DNA from: Callipepla californica brunnescens
Taxonomy: Eukaryota > Chordata > Aves > Galliformes > Odontophoridae
Assembly: GCA_023055505.1 (NCBI GenBank)
Contig: JALIRH010000048.1
Span: forward strand, 3,558,166-3,622,165
Reading direction: 5' to 3'
DNA: 64,000 nucleotides
The notes under the pieces were generated by a model. That model saw only the letters and a list, made by a program, of their open reading frames with translations. It was not told where the DNA came from and did not search any database. Below, piece by piece: positions 1-10,898 of the stretch (positions are counted from its first letter, which is position 1; the number at the start of each line of letters is the position of its first letter). Made by a program: the position numbers and the translations under genes.

Positions 1-2309
1 CTGGAATCCAGGTGTTAGGCAGGAGGCATTGTAATTTTTATTTAAAGACTCTTGCTCGTTTTCTTCAGCACTACCTGACACACTTACCTGTTAGCAAAGC
101 AGGTAATAGCCACTGATGCTCAAGCTCTGTTGGGAAGATCTTTTGAAGCGTATGTGTATCTAGACTTGTTTTTGCACTAATTTAAAACGTAATAAATAAC
201 GCAAGAAATTATAGCTGTGTATTTAAGACAGCCTCAGTGTGGTATTTCTAAACCTTGATTTCTTTGACGGATCTCTTTGAAAAGAGACTGAATTTCCAAA
301 GGCATTCCCATAACTTTTGCCCTTTCAATATTTTCTCCAATTACTTTGACATTTTCTGGTATTTATATAAGATGGTTTTATAGTACTGAAAGCTCCAGAA
401 CGTATTTTTTGGTTGGCATACAGCTAGTATTACTGTTTAACTTTGCCAGTAGGGATTTTCTACCATCTAATTAAATTGAAGCTGCAAGGTTTTTTTTTAT
501 TAATGTGCTTATATCCTTTGATTGCATGAACTCCTTAAAAAAGTTGTATATTGCTGTTGCATGTGAGTGTTGCAAAACTCCTCTAGTACTGGAATGGAAA
601 GTTGCCTGCAGTCAAGTGAATAAAAATGTAAAGTGTAGGTCTAAATCAGGGGGACATAGCAACTAAGGTAAATTCATGCTGTTATGAATTCTGATATCAG
701 AATTTCTTTGTAAAGATGGGTATTGACTTAAAAATAGCACTCAGTCTTTTTTTTAAATCCTCTAAATTTGTTCTTTATTGAACTTTCAAATGATGCAGTT
801 TCAAATGCTTTTGAATGCTGAAGGATATAAATACTGTTATGCACATTTAGTGTAAATCTATAAAACTTAGCTGATTTTTCTTAATTGTTTACAGCTCCTC
901 TGCCCAAAGTTGAGTTGCAGTAAGCTACTGGAGACACTGTCTGTTGAAAGTGTGAAAAACAAATCCTCATTGTCTTTGCTGATCCCAGGTCTCATTGAGC
1001 AATTAACTCCTGACCAATTTTCTATTTGGAGTAAAGTATACATTAACAAATAAAGAGAGAGTGAGATAGAAAGTAATTAGAAATTGTAAGTCAGAATGTA
1101 AGATGAAGAAAGTAAAAAAGATTGTAAATCAGGACAATGGGAAACAAACAGTGTTGGATCAGATTAAATTCAGGCAGTAGAGCCAGTCTTGTTTATATAT
1201 GTTTGGGAACGCAATCCACAAAAATGGATTAAAAATGTGGAAGTGAATTAAAAGCTGATAAATTAATTAACAGGGCCTATTTCTTTCTTTCTTTCCCTTT
1301 CTCTCTCTTTCTTCTTCCCTTCTTTTCTTTCTCTCTGAATTTAAAATGTTTTCTTATTGAATATATAAAACATGTACGTTCATTGCTTGTTAGTAGAACC
1401 AAAGAAAACTTGATCTCTCTTAGTCATCTGTCTGTGTGAGTAGAACAAGTTAACTAGAATTTATTTTGTACAGTACATATTTGAAACACTCCAGGTTATT
1501 TCTACATCCAGGTGTATACTTTGTTCTTGATCTGGTAAAGTATTCAAGATTTGAATAATCTCTAAGACAATTATTAGTCCTACCAGCATCAATTAATATG
1601 GTAGTAAGTTCCATAATTAATATGGAAATTATATAGTGTATAAAGTATAAAGGTGTTTGCAGGTTTCAATTCAGCATTTACTTCTGTCATCCTTCTCACT
1701 GTTTTTTGCTTATGTCTGTATTGTTTCTTCTCTCTTGTTCTTCAGCTGGTCACCACCCAATGTGAGCTAATACTCAATCCAATTAGTTTTCCTGAGTGGA
1801 CATTACACATCCCTATGCTTTTCACTCAGGTTGTGTTGCATTCTGTTCTCCTTTCCTATGGTCAACTTAATGACATTGTTGCTCTCTTGAGTTCACGCAG
1901 TCTCCTAGGCTGCATTCCATATTGCCTACCAGAAGAGAAGTGTGCTCAGCTGATGGCCGTGCTGTATCATCATCCACATTGTGAACGCTTCTACCTTCTT
2001 AGGGTTTTAATCCTTTACCTTTTTAGGGTTGAACATATGCATTTGATATTGTAATAAGCAAGGCTGCAGAGTACTCCGTGCACCACAGATTATGCTACCT
2101 GAAGACTAAATGAGAAGAAGAACCACTATCCACTAATATTTTTAGGTTCCAGACATATGGATTATTTAAAGAGAAGCCTGATAGAAATAGTATTCTGAAG
2201 GTAGAAGTACTGGAATCATTCAAAAACAGCACTGATCATCAAGGTAGGAAGTATCAGATTGCTATTCTGTTAACTAAGGCACGTTGTTCCTTTCTCTGAA
2301 TGATTGCAG
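1..2309. other. Upstream flank / putative HECW1 intron, no gene seen
   Basis: If the HECW1-like series is a real gene fragment, this is the intron before its first visible exon. I looked for the exon encoding the first WW domain, which should come next upstream, and did not find it. The stretch holds AT-rich unique sequence and a pyrimidine tract. A 133-codon open frame at 1653-2054 resembles no family I know and has no coding signature. Confidence 0.5.
1280..1336. repeat. Polypyrimidine (TTTC/TC-rich) simple repeat
   Basis: Fifty-seven consecutive pyrimidines built from TTTC, CTCT and TTCC units, with no purine interruption. This is a degenerate tetranucleotide-type low-complexity tract, common in vertebrate introns. 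Confidence 0.8.
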
Positions 2310-2440
2310 GTACCAAAATATTCAGCGAACTATTGCAACAGAGCGGACTGAAGATGATGGTGTAGTAAACAACAGGGTGGAGAGAGTTCCCACTGGAGGA
2401 GGAAGTGACTCTGAGGCAGAGCCTTCCCAACCAAGCTCAG
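2310..2440 (+). CDS. HECW1: HECW1 exon a: segment after WW1
   Basis: Acceptor ATTGCAG, donor GTATGTG. The exon starts with the last base of an Arg codon and reads YQNIQRTIATERTEDD, then a Gly/Ser/Glu-rich piece (GGGSDSEAEPSQPSS), ending one base into the next codon. The YQNIQRTIATER block is characteristic of HECW1 just C-terminal to its first WW domain. 131 bp. Confidence 0.85.
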
Positions 2441-3656
2441 GTATGTGAAGATAGCTATTGAGGGCATGTTCAGTGCTACTCAGCATTGGCATTCAGTTTT
2501 GGGAAGTGCTGAGGACTATAGGAAAGGTCAGTTTTAAAATAAAATGCAGATGGTGCATGTTTTTGTTCAATGCAGTAGTGGTAAAAACAGCTCAGTTTTA
2601 TTTTTGCTGCACTGTAATAAGCTGTGGGCCTTACAGTTTGCTGTTCCTGGGCATGGTTTCTGCACCTGCAGTGGCCCTGGCATGGAATATGGAATTTTTT
2701 TTTTTTATTTTTTTTTTTTGTGGCTACAGTTTTGTGATAGCTACTAGCTGATGGAAGTCTGAGCTGCCACCAGCTTGTATTTGTAGTCATCACTAGCTAT
2801 ATGACAACACCACATAACAGAGCAGGGAACTGATCTGTTTGAAAACTTTCTTGTAGTTAAAGCTCTTTGTAGCCAAATTGATTCTTCCACTTGGCTCATT
2901 AAATAAACAAGAGCTACTGCCAATGTGAAGGAGAGGAGGAGAATGTGTATCCAGAGGAGGATGGAACAGGCAGGGAACTATTCTACTCTTTTTGGTGGCA
3001 GTCATATTTCTTGAAAGCAATTGCAAAACCATCAGCTAAGATGTTTTTATTCAGGTAAGAAACATCAACAATCAGACTAATTATCACCATGCAGCTTGCA
3101 GACCCACAAAAATAGATACCTGCTTTGAGAAATTGTGCCACCAAAAGAAATAAGTAGTTCTTTTCTATTGGGTCACCAAGGGTTGTCTTTCATGTTTGCT
3201 ATGATAAGTGTCTCCTTGCCATCCTTGTGTAAAGTAGCAGGCAAAGGGACGGAATCAGCACATCGACTTGAATTTTCTTAATGTTCCATGTTGAAAAAGA
3301 ATTCTTTTCTCTAAAATGGACAGTGGGTGGAAGCAGTCAGTAATAGTACTGAACTGAACCGTCAGCTTGTAAAAACTGCTGTGGTCAAACTGTTGTTTTG
3401 GGTCAGCAGTTTATATGAGGCAGAGTTTTTTAATATGCAGGAGCATCCAGCTCCTGCCCTGTGAGCACGGCAGCACTAACCATGAGAACACCTACAGTTT
3501 TACCAGTAGGCTTGTCGTGAAAACACAAGAGTACATACACAGGGCAGGATGATGACATTTTTACATTGTCACTTTTGTAGCCACTCAGTAGAGACTAGAT
3601 AACAGACTGTCTTTGCCACTGTTAATAAAATTGTGCTTCTTTTGGTTTCTGTCCAG

Positions 3657-3778
3657 AGATTAGGAGGGAAGGTTCCCTTTCTCCTGTGAATTCTCAAAAA
3701 ATCATCTTATTGCTGCAATCTCCAGCTGTGAAGTTTATCACAAATCCTGAGTTCTTCACCGTGCTGCATGCAAACTAT
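3657..3778 (+). CDS. HECW1: HECW1 exon b: linker
   Basis: Acceptor GTCCAG, donor GTGAGT. With the G carried over from the preceding exon it reads EIRREGSLSPVNSQK and then LLLQSPAVKFITNPEFFTVL, ending in phase 0 after LHANY. This is the conserved hydrophobic linker of HECW1/HECW2 between the WW domains. 122 bp, as the phases require. Confidence 0.9.
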
Positions 3779-6056
3779 GTGAGTAATTACGATTTGCTTT
3801 TTCTGAGTGCCAGTACTGTGCCCGAGGCCTTCAGGGAGAATGCACAGTGAATGTGATTTCAGGCTGACGATTCTGTTGTCTGTTCCTGCAGTGAGTGAGG
3901 TTGTTAACTTTTGGAGGCATGCTCCTGAGGAACCTCACTCAGGAGAACAGAGAGAAGGGAAAAGTTATTAACCCCAGTTTGCACTCTGAAGAAGCAGGTA
4001 GGCATAAAGCTGTGAAAGAAGTACTGAGCTGAGTCAGAGTAGCTATTTTACAAAAAAAAAGAAAACAAGAATGAAAATGAATTTTCAAACATTAAAGTAA
4101 TTGTCTTTAATTATTATTAGTAGTATTTATACAGTAAGTATGTATGTTCTGTTGCAAACCTGATGTGAAGTGGAAAAAGTTTAGTGGTAGGTTCACCATG
4201 AGGAATAATGTAGGGAAATCTTAAAAGAAGATGCAGTTATCAAGTTCCAGTCTTGGTTTCCTTATCTTGAATGCAGGCACACATGACTTCTGAATTTTTG
4301 GAAAGTGCTCGGTTTCTGGATAGGGATGTCCATCCTTTTTGAAAAGAAAAGAAATTGAAACACTTTAAGAGTTATCTCAGCACAGTTTTTAGTTAACGAC
4401 AACTGTCCAGTTATGGCTGTAATGCGTTGTGGATTGAAGCCGTCTGCCCTTCTCCAAGCCTCTGCCAGAGTTTATTGCTCTTGAAATCCTACAAAAGAAG
4501 GCATGACTTTACTCGTCTGACATGACCTGAACTATGTTATGAAATGCACATCATTTCTTCCATTGTCGGGGTGATAAATGATGATTTATGTCTGGGAACA
4601 ATATCATTTTCATTCAGTGTAGTTATTTGCAAAAGGAGCAAATGTTTCTATGGTGGTACAAGAAACAGTTCACGGTTTAACCAGTTTCATTTCTCACTGA
4701 AATAAAAAAGTCAAGAGAGGCCTTCAGTTTGAGCTTATAAAATTGTCTTTAATATGGAAGCCATAACAATCTGTTGAAACATCTGTCAAATGGTCATATA
4801 GATTCCACTTACACAGAAATAATGACCCACATAACTCCTGGCTTGATGCAGTTGTTACGTTTTAACCACATGCCCCTGTTAAAATTTCAAGCTATTAATT
4901 ATACCAGTGAAGCTGGGACTGGAAAACATTATCCAGCAGTTAGAGGTAAAAGGGAAAGGCTCTCATTACGCAGATACTTTATTTCCACTGAGAGAGAAAT
5001 CTACATTACATTTTTGGTTTCTGTCATGCTGATCAGAGTTATTGATCAGAAATTAGATCAAAATATAACTTCTCTAAGGGAGTTGCTGGGAACTCAGCAA
5101 TTTGTGACCATAAAGATTTCCTGAGTTGTAATCAGGTTGCATATTCAGGGTAGAGATATCTTCTTGATTTTACTACACATACCAATGTTTTACCGTAATT
5201 AAGGACCTTGTGCTGCAAGGAGTATTCTCAGCACTACCACAACTATAAACCCTACATAATAAAACTAATACTTGAAAATGTTTTATTGTATTGTAGTGGT
5301 AAAAATGCATTAAAAGTACGCAGAAATTGAGAACTCAAAGCTTTTGGAGCCAGACTCACTGGACAGATTATATATAGACACATGGGGACTCACTTCAATG
5401 GACACAGGAATTCTCCAATGATCCTTAATTGCTCAAGAAGACAGAGACTATAGAAAGTATTTCATGTAGCATAATGAAAGCTCTAATGAGTAGTTCAGTC
5501 CTTTTGGGTGACCAGTATAACCAGTGCACTTATTTTTTGTCTAGTGAAATGCTCAGAAGGAATGCAGATTTTCTGTAAAGTTTCCTACCCTGCCTTGAAC
5601 TTTTTCCCTGGATTAAAGATCCAAGAGTAGTGGCCTGTGGATGAGAAAAAGTGTTGCCACAACATGTATTTTATGGTAAATAAATACACGTTCACAGCAG
5701 TCTCTGCACCTTTCTTGGACCATCCAGCCACACAAGCAGACTTTCTGCTAAGTCTGTGAAAGAAATAAAATAGGCACAGCTATATGCAACATGAGTCGGT
5801 GGTGTTTCAGCTAACTGTTGTTTTGCAGTGCTTCATGAAACAGTCTATGTGGAGGGTAACTGTGCACAGTGTAGGGGGATGTTTGGCTTTCTGGATTATA
5901 TTTCTTACTTCTAAATGTTTGTGTAAAAGAGTTGTTCAATTTAATGCAACTCTCCCAGTATGCGTTTCAGTTCTTTGGACGGATGTCCCAAGAAATAGCT
6001 AAATGTCATTTTGACATCAGAACCGTCTTTTCTAACTTCTCTTTTCCATTTCAAAG

Positions 6057-6242
6057 AGTGCCTATCGAGTCTTCACTAACAGTACCTGCTTGAAGCATAT
6101 GATTCTGAAGATCCGTAGAGATGCTCGTAATTTTGAGCGCTATCAGCACAACAGAGACCTGGTAAATTTTATCAACATGTTTGCTGACACCCGACTAGAG
6201 CTTCCGCGTGGGTGGGAGATAAAAACTGACCAGCAGGGCAAG
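6057..6242 (+). CDS. HECW1: HECW1 exon c: linker and start of WW2
   Basis: Acceptor TCAAAG, donor GTAAGA, 62 codons, phase 0 on both sides. Reads [18 protein letters not shown] at the start, [20 protein letters not shown] in the middle, and ends [14 protein letters not shown], the first half of the WW2 domain with its first signature Trp. I see only about two differences from the human protein as I remember it, so this piece was under constraint until recently. Confidence 0.93.
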
Positions 6243-6842
6243 GTAAGAGAACCAACAAAACAAATGACTTGTTTAACATAGCACATCAGTCTACGTGGTC
6301 ACTGAAGGTCCCCTCATTCTTGTCTCAAAACTAGTAAAGATTTGAATTAAACAACACCTGCGGCAAGCAGAGCTGTTTCAAAAGCAGAAAAAAGCTTCAG
6401 GAAAAAATGTTATAGAGCATAGTTGTAACTTTCTAGCTTTCTGTGGAATATCACACCATATCTAAGGCAGTACTGGACTAAGAAAAGTTTCATCCAGAGT
6501 AGAGATCTGTCATGAGTGATAAGTTTGGCTTAGTGCCTGCTTCCGTGAGGCTTTGCTACCCAAAAAGCAGTGTTCCCTAGTAATTTTATTCTCTTCTGCC
6601 CTGTTTATCTCATGTCTACTGCATGTAATTCTGAGCTGTGTAGCTTCAGGTATATTCCAAGAGCTGTTCTAAACTTGGCTAAGAAAGTCCTGTCATTTGC
6701 AGACACTATCCATGGTCTGTGCCTTAACAGGGGATTCTGACATGCACTTTCTAGCTATTTTCACTGTATGTTGCCGCAGTACTGTCACACTGTCGGCTTT
6801 CTTCCAGAAATAACCACTCTACATTGTTCCCGTATATTTCAG

Positions 6843-6977
6843 TCTTTCTTCGTTGACCACAACAGTCGTGCTACCACATTCATAGATCCCAGGATCCCAC
6901 TGCAGAATGGTCGTCTCCCCAATCACCTGACTCACAGGCAGCATCTTCAGCGACTTCGTAGCTACAGTGCCGGAGAG
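6843..6977 (+). CDS. HECW1: HECW1 exon d: second half of WW2
   Basis: Acceptor ATTTCAG, donor GTAACC, 45 codons, phase 0 on both sides. [19 protein letters not shown] completes the WW2 fold (aromatic strand and terminal Pro). [20 protein letters not shown] and SYSAGE follow. In complete HECW1 the next exon begins the linker to HECT; no such exon is found in this window. Confidence 0.93.
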
Positions 6978-7465
6978 GTAACCCTGCCAGTATCAACACT
7001 GATCCCTTTTCACAGCAGTCAGTTTAAAATGCGTTGAAACAAAGTTCTTGTGGATTTTTATCTTCTAAAGCAGAGTTCTTTTCTTTCTGAAGTGTTTCTG
7101 TGAAGGGTTTCTGTGAGCGTTTGCTGCACAGTGAAGTGATGGCAAAACAGATTTTAAAAGAAGAATCCATGTTTGACATCCTTGTCTTGCTTTAGTAAAG
7201 ACAAGCCACTTATTATTTGTATACTTGTAGACTTCAGCAGCTTTATATCTTTCTTCATTCTCCACTGTGACACTGTGCTCTGAAGAGGCATACTCCCTAG
7301 CAATGTGTGCTAGGGATTTCCATTCTGTGGATTTTCACACAGTATTTGAATCTAAGGAAGGACTGTCATGTAAGGTACAGCTGTGCTAGTTCTGCCAGTT
7401 AAGAGAGAGTCCTGTGACAGAGAGTCATTATTGGGTCATTCCCAGTTTGCTTGTATGTGTTTCAG

Positions 7466-7615
7466 GAGATCAGGAAGGAACCTTCAAGCAGAGAAGGCAT
7501 GATTGCATCCCAGCTATGTGGCTTGGATCATAAGCGCTTGCTGGGACGGGTCATGTCAGATGTTGCTTTGGAAGGTCTAAAGTGGATGCATCAGACCAGC
7601 CGTGTCTTGCAGTAG
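7466..7615 (+). other. Candidate in-frame terminal exon of the truncated HECW1 transcript
   Basis: A good acceptor (TATGTGTTTCAG) is followed by 49 sense codons and TAG, in exactly the phase left by the last HECW1-like exon. Translation begins EIRKEPSSREGMIASQLCGL and ends HQTSRVLQ. An AATAAA lies 107 bp past the stop. It does not resemble the HECW1 residues that should follow. If used, it would give a WW-containing, HECT-less protein. A 49-codon open stretch can also occur by chance, so this is only a candidate. Confidence 0.25.
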
Positions 7616-7721
7616 TTCTGCTTGGGTATAGTGGATTTGCTCTGCTCATTCTTCTTTCCCACTGTTATTCAGTCGCTGTGTCTGTTCCTGTCTCAATCTC
7701 TTAAGCCTCCCACGTTAAAAA

Positions 7722-7727
7722 AATAAA
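7722..7727 (+). terminator. Possible polyadenylation signal AATAAA
   Basis: AATAAA inside an A-rich run, 107 bp after the stop of the candidate terminal exon. It is followed by GTGAGCTGTGTGTTT, a GT-rich stretch of the kind seen downstream of cleavage sites. Its use is inferred only from position. Confidence 0.3.
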
Positions 7728-7862
7728 AATAACAATACCTGTGAGCTGTGTGTTTAACGCAAGGCAATTTTTAATGTCAAGTCTAGCTGAACAGACATGG
7801 GTGTTTGGGGCCATCTCCAGCAAAGGGACTGTTCTGGGCATTAAGACAACAGATAAGACAAA

Positions 7863-8064
7863 GTGGGCTTTGTAGGGCTGACTGAAAGGCAGGAGAAGAG
7901 CTGGACAGGTAGCTGTGTGCAGAGCCCCTCAGTTCTCTGTTCTTTCCCTGCTTGTAGTTATCAGACCAGAGGTCACCCCTGAGCTACAGCATGCGCCTAA
8001 AATGAATTTACAAAAGCATACTACCTTTAATGGGTTTTGAGTTAAAAGGGAGCTCTTACCTGTT
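7863..8064 (+). repeat. Direct repeat, copy 1
   Basis: About 202 bp starting GTGGGCTTTGTAGGGCTGAC and ending GAGCTCTTACCTGTT. It matches 10700-10898 nearly base for base; the differences I see are a few bases in the AGGAGAAGAGCTGG region. It ends where copy 2 meets the LTR. Confidence 0.9.
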
Positions 8065-9280
8065 GGCAAGGTGATGGTGTGCTGTTACCAAAACATTTGG
8101 CAACCGGTGCGGCAAAGGTTTTCTGCAGATTCTAGGGGCATCTTGTACAAATACTGTACAGCAGTGTCAAGGGGCTTTGTCTCTGATGTACTTGATCCTA
8201 ACAGCATCCCTTGTATTGCTACCTGTGGGAAAAAGTGGCACTAAGTCACTGATGGACTCAGAGGGAAATTATTAAAAGCATCTGATTGAATTAGAAATCC
8301 AAGTCATAAGCCTTGAAAATACGACTTTGTCTAGGCAGTCAGGGACGAAAAAAAAAATGAAAAGCTGAGGATTTGCTCAGATGTTTCTGTCAGTGATGTG
8401 TAACAGGACAGGCATCTTTCAAGACTTGTGTTTCCTGTGCTCATTGTAGTTCAGGGATTGTGAAAAACTCCTCTGCTTAGTGGAAATTGGTGCCGTTTTT
8501 ATGTATTTGATGCTCTGTTACAAAGTTGAACCAAGCTGATAATACATAGCTTGGTGGCATGTGCAGACGGACATGCGCACGTATAACTTCTTGCTTTCTT
8601 TACTGGACCCTCTGAAGGCAGGGCGTACTCCTTGAACTTCACACCTTGTATGCGCTCTGCTCTGCACTTGCTTAACTGTGGGTTTCTAAAAGCTGCCCTG
8701 GAACATAGGAATTTTAGGAACTGGAAAGCGTGAAAAACTTAAGACCTTCTCCTGCGGGTACTTGAATGCTAACAGATGGGGGATAATGAAGATGACACAG
8801 AAATATTTTGGTATGAATGTACTGAACTCTCCCTGATTTCTGCAACGAGTCCAACCTGTCACCCAGTTCACCTATCATCAACAGTTCCCTCAAAACAAAT
8901 GTCCCTCAACAGATTGTCTTAACATTCTTTAAGTATTTCCAGATGTGCCATTCTGTGGAATGGCATAGGTTTTGGACAGCCTCTCACGTACACCGAAGAG
9001 CCATCTTGCTTGCTTTGCACTAATATATTGCTCCGTTGATGTCAGTGGGCTTATCCGCAGGTGCTGGCTGAGGTTTTTCTGGTGAGTGCTAGCAGATATG
9101 TCCCTTGGAAAGGCAGTGTGGGAAGCCGTCTTCTGGAAGTGGCCTAGCTTCTTTTTCAGAAGTTTACACCACACCTGGTTGAGCTGTCTGTGGGCTCAGA
9201 GGAGGTTGAAAGGCTTAACACTGCACAGGGGCTGGGCTTTTCCTTTGCCCACTGAAGATACTGTGACTGTGACTCATCCA

Positions 9281-9472
9281 CTTCCCTAAGCAGCCCGTGC
9301 CAGTGCTGGAGGAATCTTTCTGAGCAGAAATGTTTCCTAATATCCAACCTGAACCTCGCCTGGCACCACTCAAGGCCATCGCCTCTTACCTTAGCACTAG
9401 TTAACTGGGAGGAGAGGCTGACCCCACCTCGCTACAGCGTCCCTTCAGGGAGTTGTGAAAAGCAAAGGGGTC
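9281..9472 (-). mobile_element. CR1 LINE fragment
   Basis: The plus strand shows the antisense CR1 pattern: a degraded GCAGCC..TGCCAGTGC block, then TTTCCTAATATCCAACCTGA, AAGGCCATCGCCTCTTACC, and CACCTCGCTACAG. This is the 3'-UTR-proximal portion of an avian CR1, inserted in minus orientation and 5' truncated, as usual for this family. Confidence 0.8.
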
Positions 9473-9871
9473 ACTCAGAGCTTACTCTGACCACTCCTGT
9501 TCAAGTTTCTTCCTATGTCTAAGTACATAGCTTTTTGTCAAAGATAACCATTGCCACTAGGATTGGCGTTTCTGTGTCTGGACTAGACAAATCATGAGTG
9601 TTTTTTTCTGGTTGTTTTTTCTCTGCAGATTCAGTGTTTAAGGGGTGGGGAGCTGCTGTTGGTGCAGTGCAGCTTAGCATGTGAAACAGCCTTCATCAGG
9701 GTCTGAATTTATCAACAGAATAGTGCTCCACAAGTTACTTGACTTTTGTTTTCTTTTTCTTTCTTGTCTGGCTTGAAATCACGTCTCTTACCTCGTCTGC
9801 CAGGTGTGGTGCTGGATCCAGTTTTTAACTGATCCTCTTTGTTCTAATTGCTTTTTATTTTCCTCTTGCAG

Positions 9872-9985
9872 GTTGCGATCTTTGGTAAAGCAGCTAGAGA
9901 GAGGGGAGGCTTTGGTTGTAGACTTGAAGAAAAACGTGGAATCTGCTGCGTCAGTCCTTGAGTCAGTATACACTGATGAAACTAG
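9872..9985 (+). pseudogene. PDE1C: Isolated PDE1-type exon (PDE1C-like)
   Basis: PDE1 enzymes are calmodulin-dependent cyclic-nucleotide phosphodiesterases. A 114-bp segment with acceptor CTCTTGCAG and donor GTGAGTG, phase 2 on both sides, reads LRSLVKQLERGEALVVDL, then KKNVESAASVLESVYTDET, then an Arg split by the splice site. This is the exon just upstream of the PDE1 catalytic domain. PDE1C has nearly this sequence with about five replacements (for example Y to S and I to T), more than I expect for a functional bird PDE1C. Neighbouring PDE1 exons are absent. Its phase does not fit the HECW1 donor at 6977, so a HECW1-PDE1 fusion would frameshift. I call it a decaying duplicated exon. Confidence 0.75.
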
Positions 9986-10699
9986 GTGAGTGAATTATAA
10001 AGATGAATATTTATCTCACATGAAGCGCAGAAAGTTGTAAGGTACGCATCAGTTGGCATAGTTGTTGTAGTCCTGATTTAGTATTCACAGAAAAAATATT
10101 GTATTTCTTTGATCTTCAGTTCTCTGTCTTAAAATATGTTTTGAGTTTCATGTGGGAAGGGGGGGATCAAAAACAATCAAACATTTAACGTACATTCTCT
10201 TAGGAGAAAGGTTTTCACAGGAATTGTTTTCCACTGTTTCTGATTGAAGTTTCTGTGGAAAAGTCCAAATTCGTACCTTTACATTTCTGTTGAATAGAGT
10301 TAGATGGATTTGCTTCTATCAAGCCTTTGAAAGTCCAAGTTGTTTTACTGGAGTCTGTGATAGAAATAGTTAAGGAATTGTAGAGGAATTGCACTTTCTG
10401 TTGTGTGCGGCTACCCCAGTTCTGAGTCAGCTCAGGTGGTCAGGATAGGAAAGGACTGTGTGATACTAACTGAGAAGTCAGATGTGATGTGACTGTCAGT
10501 GCTGTCTGATGGGCTGAAGGTGAGGTGTGAGTGGATGATTATGTAGTTGTACTTCAGAAGACTGATACTTCTTTGCTGTCATCCTAGTGGAGAGTTTCAC
10601 AATCCAGCATTTAACTGCAGAAGAGAACAATCTATTGAAGACTTGCTGAAAGAGTTTTCATGATGCTGTTATTAGAATGAAGATGTGCATTTGTTTTTG
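9986..10699. other. Region after the PDE1-type exon, nothing recognised
   Basis: Presumably remnant PDE1C intron carried with the exon. There is no following PDE1 exon (the one that should encode LLDTEDELSDIQ) and no repeat that I can name. Confidence 0.4.
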
Positions 10700-10898
10700 G
10701 TGGGCTTTGTAGGGCTGACTGAAAGGCAGAAGAGCGGGACAGGTAGCTGTGTGCAGAGCCCCTCAGTTCTCTGTTCTTTCCCTGCTTGTAGTTATCAGAC
10801 CAGAGGTCACCCCTGAGCTACAGCATGCGCCTAAAATGAATTTACAAAAGCATACTACCTTTAATGGGTTTTGAGTTAAAAGGGAGCTCTTACCTGTT
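10700..10898 (+). repeat. Direct repeat, copy 2
   Basis: About 199 bp, near-identical to 7863-8064 and in the same orientation, about 2.8 kb apart. The copy stops at ACCTGTT, immediately before the terminal TG (plus strand) of the LTR at 10899. The two copies bracket the CR1 fragment and the PDE1-type exon. Confidence 0.9.

Larger units (their letters stand above)
2441..6842 (+). other. Introns between the HECW1-like exons
   Basis: Three introns (2441-3656, 3779-6056, 6243-6842). They contain an 11-T run near 2697 followed by further T-rich sequence, and otherwise AT-rich unique sequence. The 116-codon frame at 4774-5124 has no family resemblance or coding signature. No repeats with clear identity and no RNA genes were recognised. 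Confidence 0.5.
2310..6977 (+). pseudogene. HECW1: HECW1 fragment (four exons; linker and second WW domain), 3'-truncated copy or interrupted gene
   Basis: HECW1 is a NEDD4-like HECT E3 ubiquitin ligase (C2, WW1, coiled linker, WW2, HECT; about 1,600 residues). Exons at 2310-2440, 3657-3778, 6057-6242 and 6843-6977 are collinear, all have AG/GT borders, and their phases match (2, then 1, 0, 0). Joined, they give about 191 residues that run from just after WW1 through WW2 and agree closely with mammalian HECW1 as I remember it. No exon for the downstream linker or the HECT domain follows, and no WW1 exon precedes. The next recognisable coding piece belongs to PDE1. I therefore call this a partial copy. 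The high conservation and absence of stops mean a genuine gene broken here, or a recent duplication, must both be considered. Confidence 0.75.
7616..9871. other. Intergenic/intronic stretch of the duplicon
   Basis: Contains the first copy of a ~200-bp direct repeat (7863-8064) and a CR1 fragment (9281-9472). The remainder is unique sequence without a supportable exon. The short open frames on both strands around 8.7-9.3 kb overlap each other and the CR1 and have no family resemblance. Confidence 0.5.

Noticed and set aside
1653..2054. 133-codon open frame on the plus strand
   Set aside because: Leu/Cys-rich hydrophobic translation with no known family, no splice context and no codon-usage signal. 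Most likely a chance frame.
4774..5124. 116-codon open frame inside the HECW1-like intron
   Set aside because: No resemblance to any protein family and no upstream promoter or splice logic.
6978..9985. A HECW1-PDE1C fusion protein
   Set aside because: The donor at 6977 is phase 0 and the PDE1-type acceptor at 9872 is phase 2. The joined frame stops within the exon, so no in-frame fusion is possible.
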